Source: Gammaproteobacteria bacterium
GTDB lineage: Bacteria; Pseudomonadota; Gammaproteobacteria; Pseudomonadales; Azotimanducaceae
Assembly (NCBI GenBank): GCA_026707735.1
Contig: JAPOWH010000023.1
Span: 1 to 64,000 of the forward strand
Direction: 5' to 3'
Length of the DNA stretch: 64,000 nucleotides
The notes under the pieces are model-generated. The model did not search any database and was not told the origin of the DNA. It saw nothing but the letters and a program-made list of their open reading frames with translations. A program made the translations under genes and the position numbers. This document shows positions 48,036 to 57,646 of this stretch, one piece after another; the stretch's first letter is position 1, and every line of letters starts with the position of its first letter.

Positions 48036-48287
48036 GTACTTCTCCTTGTAGTCATTGATAGGAACTAGCATTTGTCCGTTGCTTCAGGTGCAACGGATTG
48101 AGTTCTATCAGATACGCTTACGTTGCCTGTTTTATACCACAACACCAATAACGCAATTGCGCACTTTGGACGTCAATTGGACCTCGTCAAAGAAACCTAT
48201 ATTTGGAAGAGAAGTAGACAACCGATTGGAGGACGAATCAAGGATCCGACAGCCACGGAGAAACCTGCCGTTGGACAGACTATGCCG

Positions 48288-48770
48288 TTAGTCTTCGCGT
48301 GTCACAGAATCTGAAATTGGAAATAGAGCCAGAACTCCCCCAATTCCCGTAATAACCATTGGTACAAGTATCCCTAGGCCGCCTAAGACAACGCCAAAAA
48401 TGGAAGCAACAATTATCCCTGCTCCTGGCATCCAGTTCTTAGCCAAGAATGCCCACATACCGAGCCCAAGTGTTGCCACGCAGAAAAAAAGTCCATACCA
48501 AACGTGTGCGACCACAAATCTTCCCACCACAATACGCACTTCTTCCGGAGGCAGCTCCTCACCAGTTTCCGCATCGGTAACCACAATGGCACCGTCCAAC
48601 TCCGAGATTTGCACCTTGTTCATCCTCGTGAGTTCCAAATTATTCATCCCCGTGAATTCCACATTTTTTTGGGCATCTATAAAGGCATATACGTGCACTA
48701 CTGCATCAATTGCTATAGACAGTCCAATAACACCACCCACAATTGCGACAATTCCACCTACTTTCCTCAT
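48288..48770 (-). CDS. Small membrane protein, tandem paralogue 2
   Basis: A 160-residue protein, clearly homologous to the neighbouring 146-residue one: both share KVGGIVAIVGG/KAGGIVAIIGG at the start, an acidic loop with V-T-D-x-E-T-G, NWMPGAGIIVAS and an ending VMITGIGG-type block with LALFPIS. The ribosome site (AGGAGAAGTGA) is also conserved. The loop here is longer. Function unknown; four membrane segments predicted. Confidence 0.82.
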   Translation of the reverse strand: MRKVGGIVAIVGGVIGLSIAIDAVVHVYAFIDAQKNVEFTGMNNLELTRMNKVQISELDGAIVVTDAETGEELPPEEVRIVVGRFVVAHVWYGLFFCVATLGLGMWAFLAKNWMPGAGIIVASIFGVVLGGLGILVPMVITGIGGVLALFPISDSVTRED

Positions 48771-49431
48771 TCACTTCTCCTATTGGTCAGCGAAAGTTAC
48801 TTGCACTAGCCCATTCGCTAGACGGCAACTACTCGAGCCTGATCGGATAAGCCTTAAGTTGCCGTTTTTTTGCGTCAACACAAATACAGCAATAGCGTAC
48901 TCTAGACGCCGCAATTTCGTGTCGATTAACCGTGGCCGAGGGCGCTTAGAAATTTGCGGACCACGGTTGTGGCATTGCTAGCACAACAAAAAAGCGAAGC
49001 TGCTGGTCGTGCAGCTGAAATACGTGTCGCATGAGAGTCTCGTCGCGTCCTCGTTGTCCCTAGGGGTTTCAATCAAGAACACCTGAAACATTGCCGCGTT
49101 TGTCAGTTCCCTTGTAATGTGTGATGCTCCACGAACCGGAAAAACCAATATGCGCGAATGAATTAGCTACGAATGTGCTCAAGCGTCTTGTGTTGGTCCT
49201 GCGTAGCTGAATTGGTCACCATGGGAAATTCCTATTGTGTTGATGCAAATCGTTAAAATTTGATCAGCTACAGGCTCAACGCCGGCGCAAGCTAGCGACT
49301 TGCGCAATCTTCACTTCAGAGGGAAGCTCTCTGACCAAATCCATCCAACTAGACTGTTTGATCGGCCCTTTACACAAGGGGGATTTGAGCAATTTGGATT
49401 TCATCGAAGAAACATAGACTTGGACGAGCAA
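48771..49431. other. Intergenic region of about 660 bases
   Basis: It separates the divergent membrane-protein pair and the pot-type operon. The first 150 bases are similar to the region upstream of the other membrane paralogue. An 8-bp inverted repeat lies at 48928-48968. No gene or RNA is recognised; a frame open from 49300 is only an upstream extension of the ATPase gene. Confidence 0.45.
48928..48968. promoter_or_regulatory. Inverted repeat AACCGTGG...CCACGGTT
   Basis: Two perfectly complementary 8-bp arms (48928-48935 and 48961-48968) are separated by 25 bases. The spacing is long for a terminator; it could be an operator or a hairpin in the leader of the neighbouring genes. Confidence 0.25.
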
Positions 49432-50559
49432 ATGACAACCGATAAGGCGACGGAGCAAGCATCCGACGTCCACATATCGTTCGACAATGTTGTCAAGAGC
49501 TACGACGGTTCAACTCAGGTTGTCAAAGACCTCAATCTGGACGTCAATCGAGGAGAATTTCTAACTCTGTTAGGTCCCTCCGGATCGGGCAAGACTACTT
49601 GCCTTATGATGCTGGCTGGTTTCGAGAGCATTACATCCGGCACGATTACGATCGACGGCCGGGCTATTCAAGACATCCTGCCTCACAAGCGTGGCATTGG
49701 CATGGTGTTCCAAAACTACGCCCTGTTTCCCCACCTAACTGTTCGCAAGAATCTGTCGTTTCCTTTAGAGGTTCGAGGCATGAGTGCCTCTGAGCGAAAC
49801 AGCCGCGTGATGAGAGCATTGGAACTTGTGCAATTAGAGGGATTGGAAAATCGAAAGCCAAGAAATCTATCTGGCGGCCAGCAGCAACGTGTAGCCATCG
49901 CACGAGCTCTTGTGTTCGAGCCTGAAATCGTATTGATGGACGAACCTCTGGGAGCATTGGACCGTCGTCTGCGGGAGGAAATGCAGTATGAAATTCGGAG
50001 AATTCATCAACAGCTCGGCGTGACCATGGTGTACGTAACCCACGATCAACAGGAGGCAATGGTCTTGTCCGATCGTGTCGCTGTCTTTCGAGATGGGCGA
50101 ATCGAGCAAATCGCCACGCCGGAAACACTCTATGAAGAACCCAGCCGTGTGTTTGTTTCCTCTTTCATTGGCGACAACAATGTTCTTTATGGCGAAGTAC
50201 GAGAAGTGCAGGACAACGACATTTGCCATGTCTCCATTGGTCCCGATAGAAACGTGCAAGCATTGTCGGTAGAAGAAACGAAGCCTGGCGAGCCCGTGTG
50301 GGTCGCCATCCGGCCGGAACGGGTAGGCATCGCCAAGACAGAGAACCAATACTCCAATCAGTTCGATGCGATCGTGAACGACATTGTTTTCATGGGCGAC
50401 CACCTCAGAATCAACGTGGACACCTGCGGTGTTCGAAACTTTATCATCAAGATCCCCAACCTTGTAGGCCATGGTGCAGTCCTGCCAGGAGACGAAATTC
50501 AAGTGGGTTGGGCAACGCTCGATTGTCGAGCGCTTTCGATGGATTCGGAGAAAACCTAA
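49432..50559 (+). CDS. potA: Polyamine/organic-cation ABC transporter ATPase (PotA-like)
   Basis: The ATG at 49432 is chosen; the upstream extension lacks family resemblance. The 375-residue protein has Walker A GPSGSGKT (48-55), the ABC signature LSGGQQQRVAIARAL (about 146-160), Walker B VLMDEPLGALD, and a C-terminal TOBE domain. Spermidine/putrescine-type ATPases match best. The substrate-binding gene begins within its stop codon (one base overlap). Confidence 0.93.
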   Translation: MTTDKATEQASDVHISFDNVVKSYDGSTQVVKDLNLDVNRGEFLTLLGPSGSGKTTCLMMLAGFESITSGTITIDGRAIQDILPHKRGIGMVFQNYALFPHLTVRKNLSFPLEVRGMSASERNSRVMRALELVQLEGLENRKPRNLSGGQQQRVAIARALVFEPEIVLMDEPLGALDRRLREEMQYEIRRIHQQLGVTMVYVTHDQQEAMVLSDRVAVFRDGRIEQIATPETLYEEPSRVFVSSFIGDNNVLYGEVREVQDNDICHVSIGPDRNVQALSVEETKPGEPVWVAIRPERVGIAKTENQYSNQFDAIVNDIVFMGDHLRINVDTCGVRNFIIKIPNLVGHGAVLPGDEIQVGWATLDCRALSMDSEKT

Positions 50560-51650
50560 TGCGCAAGAATTTTCAATTTCGGAGTCTCATTGGAGGCTCA
50601 CTACTCTGCATCGCCGCCAACTGCGTTTGGGCTGAGGAGACGTTGACAGTTGTCTCGTTCGGCGGTTCATATGCGAAAGCGTGTGTAGACGGTTATCACA
50701 AAGCTTTCACTGAAGAAACCGGCATCAAGATCAAGCTTGAAGACTACAACGGTGGCTTGGCACAGATACGTGCGCAAGTCGATGCTGGATCGGTCCACTG
50801 GGATGTGGTCGATACCGAAAGCTCGCCGTTGCTGACCGGATGCGACGAAGGACTGTTCGAATACGTTGGAGACTTGGATCTCCCCCCAGCTCCTGACGGG
50901 ACACCGGCTTCCGAAGACTTTTTCGACGGCCAGATCCAAGACTGTGGCATAGGAACTCTCGTCTTTGCAACCGTTATTGCATACAACCCAGAAAACATCG
51001 ATGGCGAGATGCCAACAACACTGCAAGACTTCTTCGATCTAGAGAAATTTCCAGGTAGGCGTGGCATGAGACGTTCTCCAGCATCAAACTTGGAGTTTGC
51101 CTTAATGGGCGATGGCGTTCCCCCAGATCAGGTATTCGAGCTTCTCTCGACCGAGGAAGGCATGCAACGTGCATTTCGAAAACTGGATAGCATCAAGGAA
51201 CACGTAATCTGGTGGGAGACGGGCGCGCAACCCCCTCAGATGCTGGCGGATGGCGAGGTGATCATGACCACCGCATGGAACGGACGCATATTCAACGCGC
51301 AAGTCATTGAGGAACAACCGTTCAAGATCATTTGGGATGGACACCTTCGAGATGTCGGCGCGCTTACGATCGTCGCGGGAGCGCCGAATCTTGAGAATGC
51401 AAAGAAATTCCTGAAGTTCGCCACTAGCACTCGTGCAATGGTTGGCGTCGCCAACCACATTTCGTATGCCCCTCTTCGACATTCCGGTCTGCCGCTCGTC
51501 GGCAAGCACGCCGTTACAGGAGAAGACATGCAGCCTCACATGCCGACCTATCCTGAGAATTCGAAGAATTTTCTGTGGAACGACGTCGAATGGTGGAGTG
51601 AACGCGAAGACGAACTGACGGAGCGTTTCAACGCGTGGCTGTCTCGCTAA
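50559..51650 (+). CDS. potD: Periplasmic spermidine/putrescine-type substrate-binding protein (PotD/F-like)
   Basis: The ATG at 50559 shares one base with the potA stop. The 363-residue product has a signal peptide cut after about residue 25 (CVWA|EE). Mature segments LTVVSFGGSYAKA, GSVHWDVVDTESS, FFDLEKFPGRRGMRRSP and ISYAPLRHSG are typical of extracellular solute-binding proteins of polyamine transporters. It feeds the two permeases that follow. The real ligand, polyamine or another cation, is not certain. Confidence 0.92.
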   Translation: MRKNFQFRSLIGGSLLCIAANCVWAEETLTVVSFGGSYAKACVDGYHKAFTEETGIKIKLEDYNGGLAQIRAQVDAGSVHWDVVDTESSPLLTGCDEGLFEYVGDLDLPPAPDGTPASEDFFDGQIQDCGIGTLVFATVIAYNPENIDGEMPTTLQDFFDLEKFPGRRGMRRSPASNLEFALMGDGVPPDQVFELLSTEEGMQRAFRKLDSIKEHVIWWETGAQPPQMLADGEVIMTTAWNGRIFNAQVIEEQPFKIIWDGHLRDVGALTIVAGAPNLENAKKFLKFATSTRAMVGVANHISYAPLRHSGLPLVGKHAVTGEDMQPHMPTYPENSKNFLWNDVEWWSEREDELTERFNAWLSR

Positions 51651-51718
51651 CAGAATAGCTCCGCTAACTTGAGACAAGTGCAGAAAATTCGTTTGCGTCG
51701 CCGCGCCTAGAACACTGT

Positions 51719-52927
51719 ATGGCCAGTACTAGAAGCCAAAACCAGGAGCCCAGCAGGCTCGTACCCATAGGCTTGGCGCTTCCCTTGGTCGCGTTTGTGT
51801 TGGTCACATTTGTTATTCCGCTCGGAACGATGGTGGTGCAAAGCGCTTACGACCCTCAAGTCGCTCAGGCATTGCCCAAAACCCTGGATTTGCTCAGAGA
51901 CTGGAACGATTCTGCGCTTCCCTCATCCGATGTCTTCGAAACAATTGCTTCCGAGCTGATTTCCTCCCGGGAAGATCGATCAATTGGAAAGGTTGCCACC
52001 CGTGTCAACCGCATAAAAAGCGGTAGTCGAAGCGTATTTGCCAAGACAGCTCGTAGGCTGGAACGCGTCGAGGATACCGATCTAAAGACAGCCATGATCG
52101 AAATTGACGATAGGTGGGAAGATATCGAATTGTGGCGTGCAATTCGATCGGCTGGACAGAAATTCACAGCCCGCCACTACTTGCGCTCAGTTGATCTTGA
52201 GCCTGCGCAAGATGGTGGAATACAGCAGGTGTCGGAAGACCAAAGAATCTACAACACTTTGTACTTTCGTACCGTATATGTAAGCCTTGCTGTTACTGTC
52301 CTTTGCTTCCTGATTGGCTACCCCATAGCCTACGCCATTGCAAGCGTGTCCGACTCATGGGCAAAGATCCTCCTTGTCATAGTGTTGGTGCCGTTTTGGA
52401 CCTCCCTACTAGTTCGAACGACCTCATGGCTCGTGCTGCTGCAAAACCAGGGAGTAGTGAACGACGTATTGGTATGGATCGGATTGGTAAGCGATGACTC
52501 ACGCCTTGCGCTTGTTCACAACATGACAGGCACACTAATCGCCATGACGCATGTGCTGCTGCCGTTCATGATTCTCCCTCTCTATGCCGTCATGCGGTCG
52601 ATCCCACCGGACTACATGAGAGCCGCCGCATCGCTTGGAGCAAATCCAATCGAAGGCTTCGTAAAGGTCTATTTCCCACAATCTCTGCCTGGTGTCTCGG
52701 CCGGTTGCCTGCTCGTCTTCATACTGTCGCTGGGCTACTACATAACCCCTGCCCTTGTCGGCGGCACAAAGGGCCAACTCATTTCAAACATGATCGCCTA
52801 CCACATTCAAACGTCGCTGAATTGGGGGCTGGCCGCGGCGATCTCAGTCATTCTTCTAATCGGTGTATTCGTTTGCTACTTTATCTTTGATCGATGGGTA
52901 GGCATCGACAAGCTCAAGCTAGGGTGA
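51719..52927 (+). CDS. potB: ABC transporter permease (PotB-like)
   Basis: A 402-residue permease, longer than PotB of E. coli by about 120 residues because of a soluble, helical insertion between the first membrane segment (about 20-40) and the core domain (from about 180). The EAA-type loop RAAASLGANPIEGFVKVYFPQSLPG is intact, showing coupling to the ATPase. Its stop overlaps the start of the second permease gene (TGATG). Confidence 0.92.
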   Translation: MASTRSQNQEPSRLVPIGLALPLVAFVLVTFVIPLGTMVVQSAYDPQVAQALPKTLDLLRDWNDSALPSSDVFETIASELISSREDRSIGKVATRVNRIKSGSRSVFAKTARRLERVEDTDLKTAMIEIDDRWEDIELWRAIRSAGQKFTARHYLRSVDLEPAQDGGIQQVSEDQRIYNTLYFRTVYVSLAVTVLCFLIGYPIAYAIASVSDSWAKILLVIVLVPFWTSLLVRTTSWLVLLQNQGVVNDVLVWIGLVSDDSRLALVHNMTGTLIAMTHVLLPFMILPLYAVMRSIPPDYMRAAASLGANPIEGFVKVYFPQSLPGVSAGCLLVFILSLGYYITPALVGGTKGQLISNMIAYHIQTSLNWGLAAAISVILLIGVFVCYFIFDRWVGIDKLKLG

Positions 52928-53757
52928 TGGACTACGCTATTTGGAAAGCTGCAAAGATCGCTTTTATTGTGGCGGTCGCTCTCGGGTTCGGATTTCTCAT
53001 CTTGCCCTTGATCGTCATCATTCCACTCAGCTTCAATGCTGAACCCTACTTTACGTTTACTGAAGGCATGCTGCGTTTTGATGGTGAGGCATACTCATTG
53101 CGCTGGTATCGCTCAATCATTGAGAATCCCGAGTGGCGGACGGCAATTGGCAATAGCTTCCTGATTGGCGTTTGCGCAACCTTTATCGCGACTGTACTTG
53201 GAACGCTGGCAGCGTTGGGACTGAATCATCCAATGTGCCCAATGCGAGACGCAATTTCCGCACTTCTGATTTCGCCTATGGTGACTCCGGTAATCATCGT
53301 AGCGGTAGGTGTCTTTTTCTTCTACTCCTCGCTGGGATTGGGCCAGACCCATCTTGGCCTCATTCTTGCCCACGCCATGCTGGGTGCTCCATTCGTGGTT
53401 ATCACCGTAACGGCAACATTGGCAGGCTTCGATCGCACACTACTTCGAGCTGCAGCCAGCTTGGGGGCGAGTCCACTGACAGCTTTTCGACGTGTCCAAT
53501 TGCCGATCATCTCTCCGGGCGTGTTCACCGGTGCGTTGTTCGCCTTTGCGGCGTCATTTGATGAAGTAGTGATCGTGTTGTTCCTTGGCGGGGTTGATCA
53601 ACGCACAATCCCACGCCAAATGTGGTCTGGTATTCGAGAGGAGATCAGTCCCACAATCCTAGCAATCGCAACTTTGTTGATCGTGTTCGCGATACTCGTC
53701 CTTGTTGCAGTCGAATTGCTGCAACGCAGCAGTAAAGCCGCACAAGCGCAGAAGTAA
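52927..53757 (+). CDS. potC: ABC transporter permease (PotC-like)
   Basis: The start ATG at 52927 overlaps the potB stop; the open frame before it lies inside potB. The 276-residue protein has six hydrophobic segments and the coupling loop RAAASLGASPLTAFRRVQLP. It completes a full potA-potD-potB-potC transporter. Confidence 0.93.
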   Translation: MDYAIWKAAKIAFIVAVALGFGFLILPLIVIIPLSFNAEPYFTFTEGMLRFDGEAYSLRWYRSIIENPEWRTAIGNSFLIGVCATFIATVLGTLAALGLNHPMCPMRDAISALLISPMVTPVIIVAVGVFFFYSSLGLGQTHLGLILAHAMLGAPFVVITVTATLAGFDRTLLRAAASLGASPLTAFRRVQLPIISPGVFTGALFAFAASFDEVVIVLFLGGVDQRTIPRQMWSGIREEISPTILAIATLLIVFAILVLVAVELLQRSSKAAQAQK

Positions 53758-53791
53758 TAGGATTTTCTTACGAATCGAGATTGAGCAACCA

Positions 53792-54313
53792 ATGAAGCAA
53801 CACGATAGCCTATCGAATCAACGACCGTGGAATTCAATGGCAAATGCGGTAACGAAGCTGTCTCTTGTGATCCTGGTCCTCGTACTCTTGACGGGTTCGT
53901 CAGAAACCGACGACGAAGACTTGGAATCAACGGAGGAGCCTGCTGAAAAAGTTGAGCTGCAAATCACCATCGCTGATGTGCGCGAGGAAGTGGGAACCAT
54001 ATACATCGGTGTTTACACGAACGAAGAGACGTGGAAGGATTTGGATCCCGCTCACAAGTTGACCGCAAAGCCTGCAAGTCCAAAGACTACGGTGACGATT
54101 GAACTGGAACCAGGGGAATATGCAGTCTCCACGTACCACGATGTCAATGACGACGAGGAATTCAACAGAAAAGGTGTTTTTCGACTACCGGGTGAACCAT
54201 TTGCGTTCTCAAATGATCCAAAAATCCGCATGCGGATGCCAAGCTGGAAGCGTGTCAAGTTCAAGGTCGACGTCGAAGAGAAAGAACACACACTCACCTT
54301 CAAACACCCATAA
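53792..54313 (+). CDS. DUF2141-domain exported protein
   Basis: A protein of 173 residues from ATG 53792; a later ATG at 53837 directly before the hydrophobic segment is an alternative start. A signal-like segment (VTKLSLVILVLVLLTG) is followed by an acidic linker and a DUF2141 beta domain (GTIYIGVYTNEETW, EPGEYAVSTYHDVNDD). The acidic tract may bind calcium. It begins 34 bases after potC and may be cotranscribed, with no evident functional link. Confidence 0.8.
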   Translation: MKQHDSLSNQRPWNSMANAVTKLSLVILVLVLLTGSSETDDEDLESTEEPAEKVELQITIADVREEVGTIYIGVYTNEETWKDLDPAHKLTAKPASPKTTVTIELEPGEYAVSTYHDVNDDEEFNRKGVFRLPGEPFAFSNDPKIRMRMPSWKRVKFKVDVEEKEHTLTFKHP

Positions 54314-55186
54314 AACCGAGACTCAATCCACGGACTGCAAAAATGGTCAGCCTGTTTGGCAGAAGTCTACACTTTAACCCGCACAAACAAATCGCGTAGA
54401 AATAACAGGCAATACGAACGACTGTAGTCGTTCAGTGGCAATTGCGCGTGGTGCAAGAATTTGATCACGCGTGGACACAGGTGCGTCAAAGCGAACGATT
54501 GATACGTGCCATTGGAACGCATTCATTAAGTGCATATGCCTGAAGGCTCAATCGTTGATGGTATTGATGCCACCCGCTACAAGCCAGCCTTTGTGCAGAG
54601 GCAATTTTTCTTTACTAATTCCTAACACCCCGATTCTCTCGTAGCGCCCAAGACTGTACGTGCCTTTTAGCACCCACCCCAAACCACGTCCTTCAGCATT
54701 TGCTTCATTGCGTTCAGTTGCTGGAAATTCCCATTACACCGAGAAATTGCAGGTTCGATCAGGAATGACACGGTTAACTCAAGCAGAACACCTGCAATAG
54801 GTCACCAATAAACTGCTGCGGACTTCCCTTATCTACCGACTAATTCAGAATGGAGTACCGGTATCCAGCGCCTCTCATTTGTACAAATGCATACACACTC
54901 GTTGTGATCAGATAGGTCAGCATCAACCGTTGGCAAGTTGTTCGTTGGCGTCTCTAGTGAAATCCAAGTGGGTTCACGCGTCACCAAATGAAATGGCTAC
55001 TGGTTTCTTATCTCCAAAGCACCCACCAATGCCGTTGTAGTTACATCCTTGAGGCACAAACCGAGGTCTATTCGAGTGCTCTCGACTGGCATTCAACTAC
55101 GTTCGTGGCGTAAACAACGTTCACGAATTTTTCACGACAGCTTCTCTACTATCAGCCACCGATGATTCAACAGGTAAGGAGCTTCC
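54314..55186. other. Intergenic region of about 870 bases
   Basis: I find no accepted gene, riboswitch-like fold or repeat in most of it. The last 80 bases hold TTCACGA direct repeats and an AAGGAG ribosome site for the receptor gene. Confidence 0.45.
55120..55137 (+). promoter_or_regulatory. Candidate response-regulator operator: two TTCACGA boxes 11 bases apart
   Basis: TTCACGA occurs at 55120-55126 and 55131-55137, one helical turn apart on the same face, and an inverted TTCGTG lies at 55102-55107. OmpR/PhoB-type regulators bind such tandem repeats. The site is 50 bases upstream of the TonB receptor start, whose operon includes an OmpR-type regulator. It is a candidate only. Confidence 0.35.
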
Positions 55187-57619
55187 ATGATCGCAATACA
55201 GCATTTCGGCGCAGAATCCAGGCGATCCGCGAACGCCACTGTGGGCAGCTTGTGTCTGGTGTGTATCTTGGTGCTGGTAATCGGTCTGCCGCTACTGGCT
55301 ACGGAGGTCGCGGGGGAACTGCATGTCACCGTAATCGACAAGGAAACCCGTCGGCCCGTCGTGCAAGCCGCATTGATTTTGACTCCACGCAATGGAGACA
55401 GCGAACAGCGACAGACCGACGAGGACGGCGTAGTCCGGCTGGAAGGCTTGCTTCCGGGCCTCTATTCGTTGCGTGTGGATCGTACGGACTATGTCGCCGC
55501 GGAGGAAGCCAGAGTGCGGGTGTCCCCGCGTCGCACTACATCTATTGAATTGGAACTGATCCCAAGCGACCCAAATATGGAAGAAATCGTGATCGTGGCC
55601 AGTGCTGCACGCGCGGATTTGACTGGTTCAGTGAGTGCATTCTATTTCGACCGAGAAACGCTACGCAGCGCGATCGGCAGCGGTAGCGACGTGCTGAAAG
55701 CGCTCGACGGCGCACCGGGCCTAGCCTCGCTCGGCGAGTTCTCGGACTTTTCGGTACGCGGTCGCGGTCCCCGCGACAACTTGATTCTCGTCGACGGATT
55801 GCCGTACGAGCGGGTTGTGCACTTCGACCAGACACTCGGCGAAACGGAAGATATCGGCGGAGGTGGACGTTTCTCCATCTTCGCACCAAACCTGATCCGA
55901 GGAGCGGAATTTTCGCCCGGGGGATGGAGCGCGGCGTATGGCGGCCGGGCAGGGTCGTTGCTGAAGCTCGACGTCGCTGAAGGCGGGCTATCCCCTTCGG
56001 CCTATTTGCAACTCGACATAGCTGGATTCGATGTCGGATACGAAGGACCTAGCGGTCTGCGGGACGACACGTCGATCCTGGTCTCGGCTCGGAGGCTCGA
56101 TCTCGGGGCCATGTTTGAGATGATCGACGAGTTAGACATCGGCGAGCCGGTGATGACGGACATTGTGCTCAAGACAGTTACTCGGCCAAGTCCCAAGAAT
56201 GTCATTGAGGTCCTCGCGCTAAGCACACCAGAAAGCTACAGCCGGGATGTGCGGCATGTGTTGAAGTCTCCCGATTTCCAGGACGTGACGTTATACGCGA
56301 CTGAGCAGGATAGCACGTTGATCGGTATAACCTGGCGTCGTTTAGTCGGCGAGACGGGCGAGTGGAACAACTCTTTCTTCATCAGGTCGAGCGACAAAGA
56401 GAGCTGGGAGGGTGAAGCTTATCCGGACACGGTACTACCCGGCACGCCGGCAAAGGACATCCCCGTGCGTCGTGCTATCTTGACGGTCGGCGAGAAGGAA
56501 ACCAAAACCGGATGGCGGTCCGACTACACGGCGTTAAACCGCTGGGGGCTCGTGCGGGCCGGATTAAGAGTTTCGAACACGGAGCTGGACTACTCTACGC
56601 GACTTGCGGACGATTGGGTTAGGTTCGAATTCGATCAGAACGACTTCCGTGCCGATCCTGAACAGCGTTACCTGGTATTGACGCCCTCGGGTGCCAATGC
56701 TAGTTTGATCGGTCGTGAAGTCTCATATGCGGGGTACGCCGAGCAGGTGTTTGAATCGGACGACTGGCAGTTCAGGGCGGGGGCTCGATACGACTATGAA
56801 GGGTTTTCGGTCGAGAGCTTGGTTTCTCCTCGCTTCGCCATAAACTGGCACTTGTCACCTAGATATCGACTTTCAGTAGCCGCGGGCAGTTTTCACCAGT
56901 CGCCGCGCCAGCTCGACCTAGCGGCTGACCACGAGAATGCGAATCTCCGGAACGAACGGATAGGACACATTGGAGCTGGTGTTACAGTTCGATTGAACCC
57001 TGTTTGGAACCTGCTGGCAGAAGCGTATTATCAGCGTCTGGACAAGCTTGTGGTTTTCGGAGACGGTACCGAATTTGTTGCAACAAACGACGGAAAAGGT
57101 ACGTCTTACGGGGCCGATCTTGTTCTGAATAGACGTTTCTCAAACGGCTTTTCCGGCAATGCGACGTACTCCTACAATGTGTCCCGTCGGGATGATGGCG
57201 ACGGCGCCGGCGAATACTATGCAGACTTCCACCGTCCGCACGTCATCACAGCGGGTGTCCAGTGGCAAATCAGTGAACGGTGGAAGGTGGGTGCCCGATG
57301 CAAATATTTGGCCGGACGGCCAGCGAACTCCTTCGTGATTCACGCAGACGTGTTGAGAGACCGGGGGCCATTTCGCTACTCGAAGGAAACAACGGGAAAG
57401 AACTCGATGCGCCGGGGAAGCCTGTCCCTGATCAACCTGCGAATTGACTATCGTCGCAGCTTCGGGCCCGTTGATGCGATTGTATTCGCTGACCTCGTCA
57501 ACGTGACCGGCGCCAATACCTCTGAAGAAGCCGAGTTTAACATCAGCCGTGGCACGGTCATTGAGGACGATGGAGAGTTGCAACCGTTGCTCGGCCTGCG
57601 TTTTGAACGCTCCTGGTGA
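55187..57619 (+). CDS. TonB-dependent outer-membrane receptor
   Basis: An 810-residue receptor with an AAGGAG site before its start. The order is: a signal-like hydrophobic segment (about 20-42), a carboxypeptidase-regulatory-like beta domain (about 43-125), a TonB-box-like EEIVIVAS, a plug domain (about 140-260; GLASLGEFSDFSVRGRGP and PYERVVHFDQ) and a barrel ending LLGLRFERSW with a C-terminal aromatic. It may import an iron complex, vitamin or glycan; the ligand is unknown. Its GC content is higher than elsewhere in the window. A two-component system follows. Confidence 0.92.
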   Translation: MIAIQHFGAESRRSANATVGSLCLVCILVLVIGLPLLATEVAGELHVTVIDKETRRPVVQAALILTPRNGDSEQRQTDEDGVVRLEGLLPGLYSLRVDRTDYVAAEEARVRVSPRRTTSIELELIPSDPNMEEIVIVASAARADLTGSVSAFYFDRETLRSAIGSGSDVLKALDGAPGLASLGEFSDFSVRGRGPRDNLILVDGLPYERVVHFDQTLGETEDIGGGGRFSIFAPNLIRGAEFSPGGWSAAYGGRAGSLLKLDVAEGGLSPSAYLQLDIAGFDVGYEGPSGLRDDTSILVSARRLDLGAMFEMIDELDIGEPVMTDIVLKTVTRPSPKNVIEVLALSTPESYSRDVRHVLKSPDFQDVTLYATEQDSTLIGITWRRLVGETGEWNNSFFIRSSDKESWEGEAYPDTVLPGTPAKDIPVRRAILTVGEKETKTGWRSDYTALNRWGLVRAGLRVSNTELDYSTRLADDWVRFEFDQNDFRADPEQRYLVLTPSGANASLIGREVSYAGYAEQVFESDDWQFRAGARYDYEGFSVESLVSPRFAINWHLSPRYRLSVAAGSFHQSPRQLDLAADHENANLRNERIGHIGAGVTVRLNPVWNLLAEAYYQRLDKLVVFGDGTEFVATNDGKGTSYGADLVLNRRFSNGFSGNATYSYNVSRRDDGDGAGEYYADFHRPHVITAGVQWQISERWKVGARCKYLAGRPANSFVIHADVLRDRGPFRYSKETTGKNSMRRGSLSLINLRIDYRRSFGPVDAIVFADLVNVTGANTSEEAEFNISRGTVIEDDGELQPLLGLRFERSW

Positions 57620-57646
57620 TCGGGCTTGCCCCACTTTGGTGCGACA

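Noticed and set aside
49300..49431. 44-residue extension of the PotA-like ATPase
   Set aside because: No resemblance to ATPases; the ATP-binding domain starts normally after ATG 49432.
50298..50558. N-terminal extension of the solute-binding protein
   Set aside because: It lies inside the ATPase gene in another frame; the signal peptide begins at ATG 50559.
54745..54770. GGTTCGATC resembling a tRNA T-loop
   Set aside because: Flanking bases do not pair into a T-stem or acceptor stem, and no anticodon arm is found upstream.
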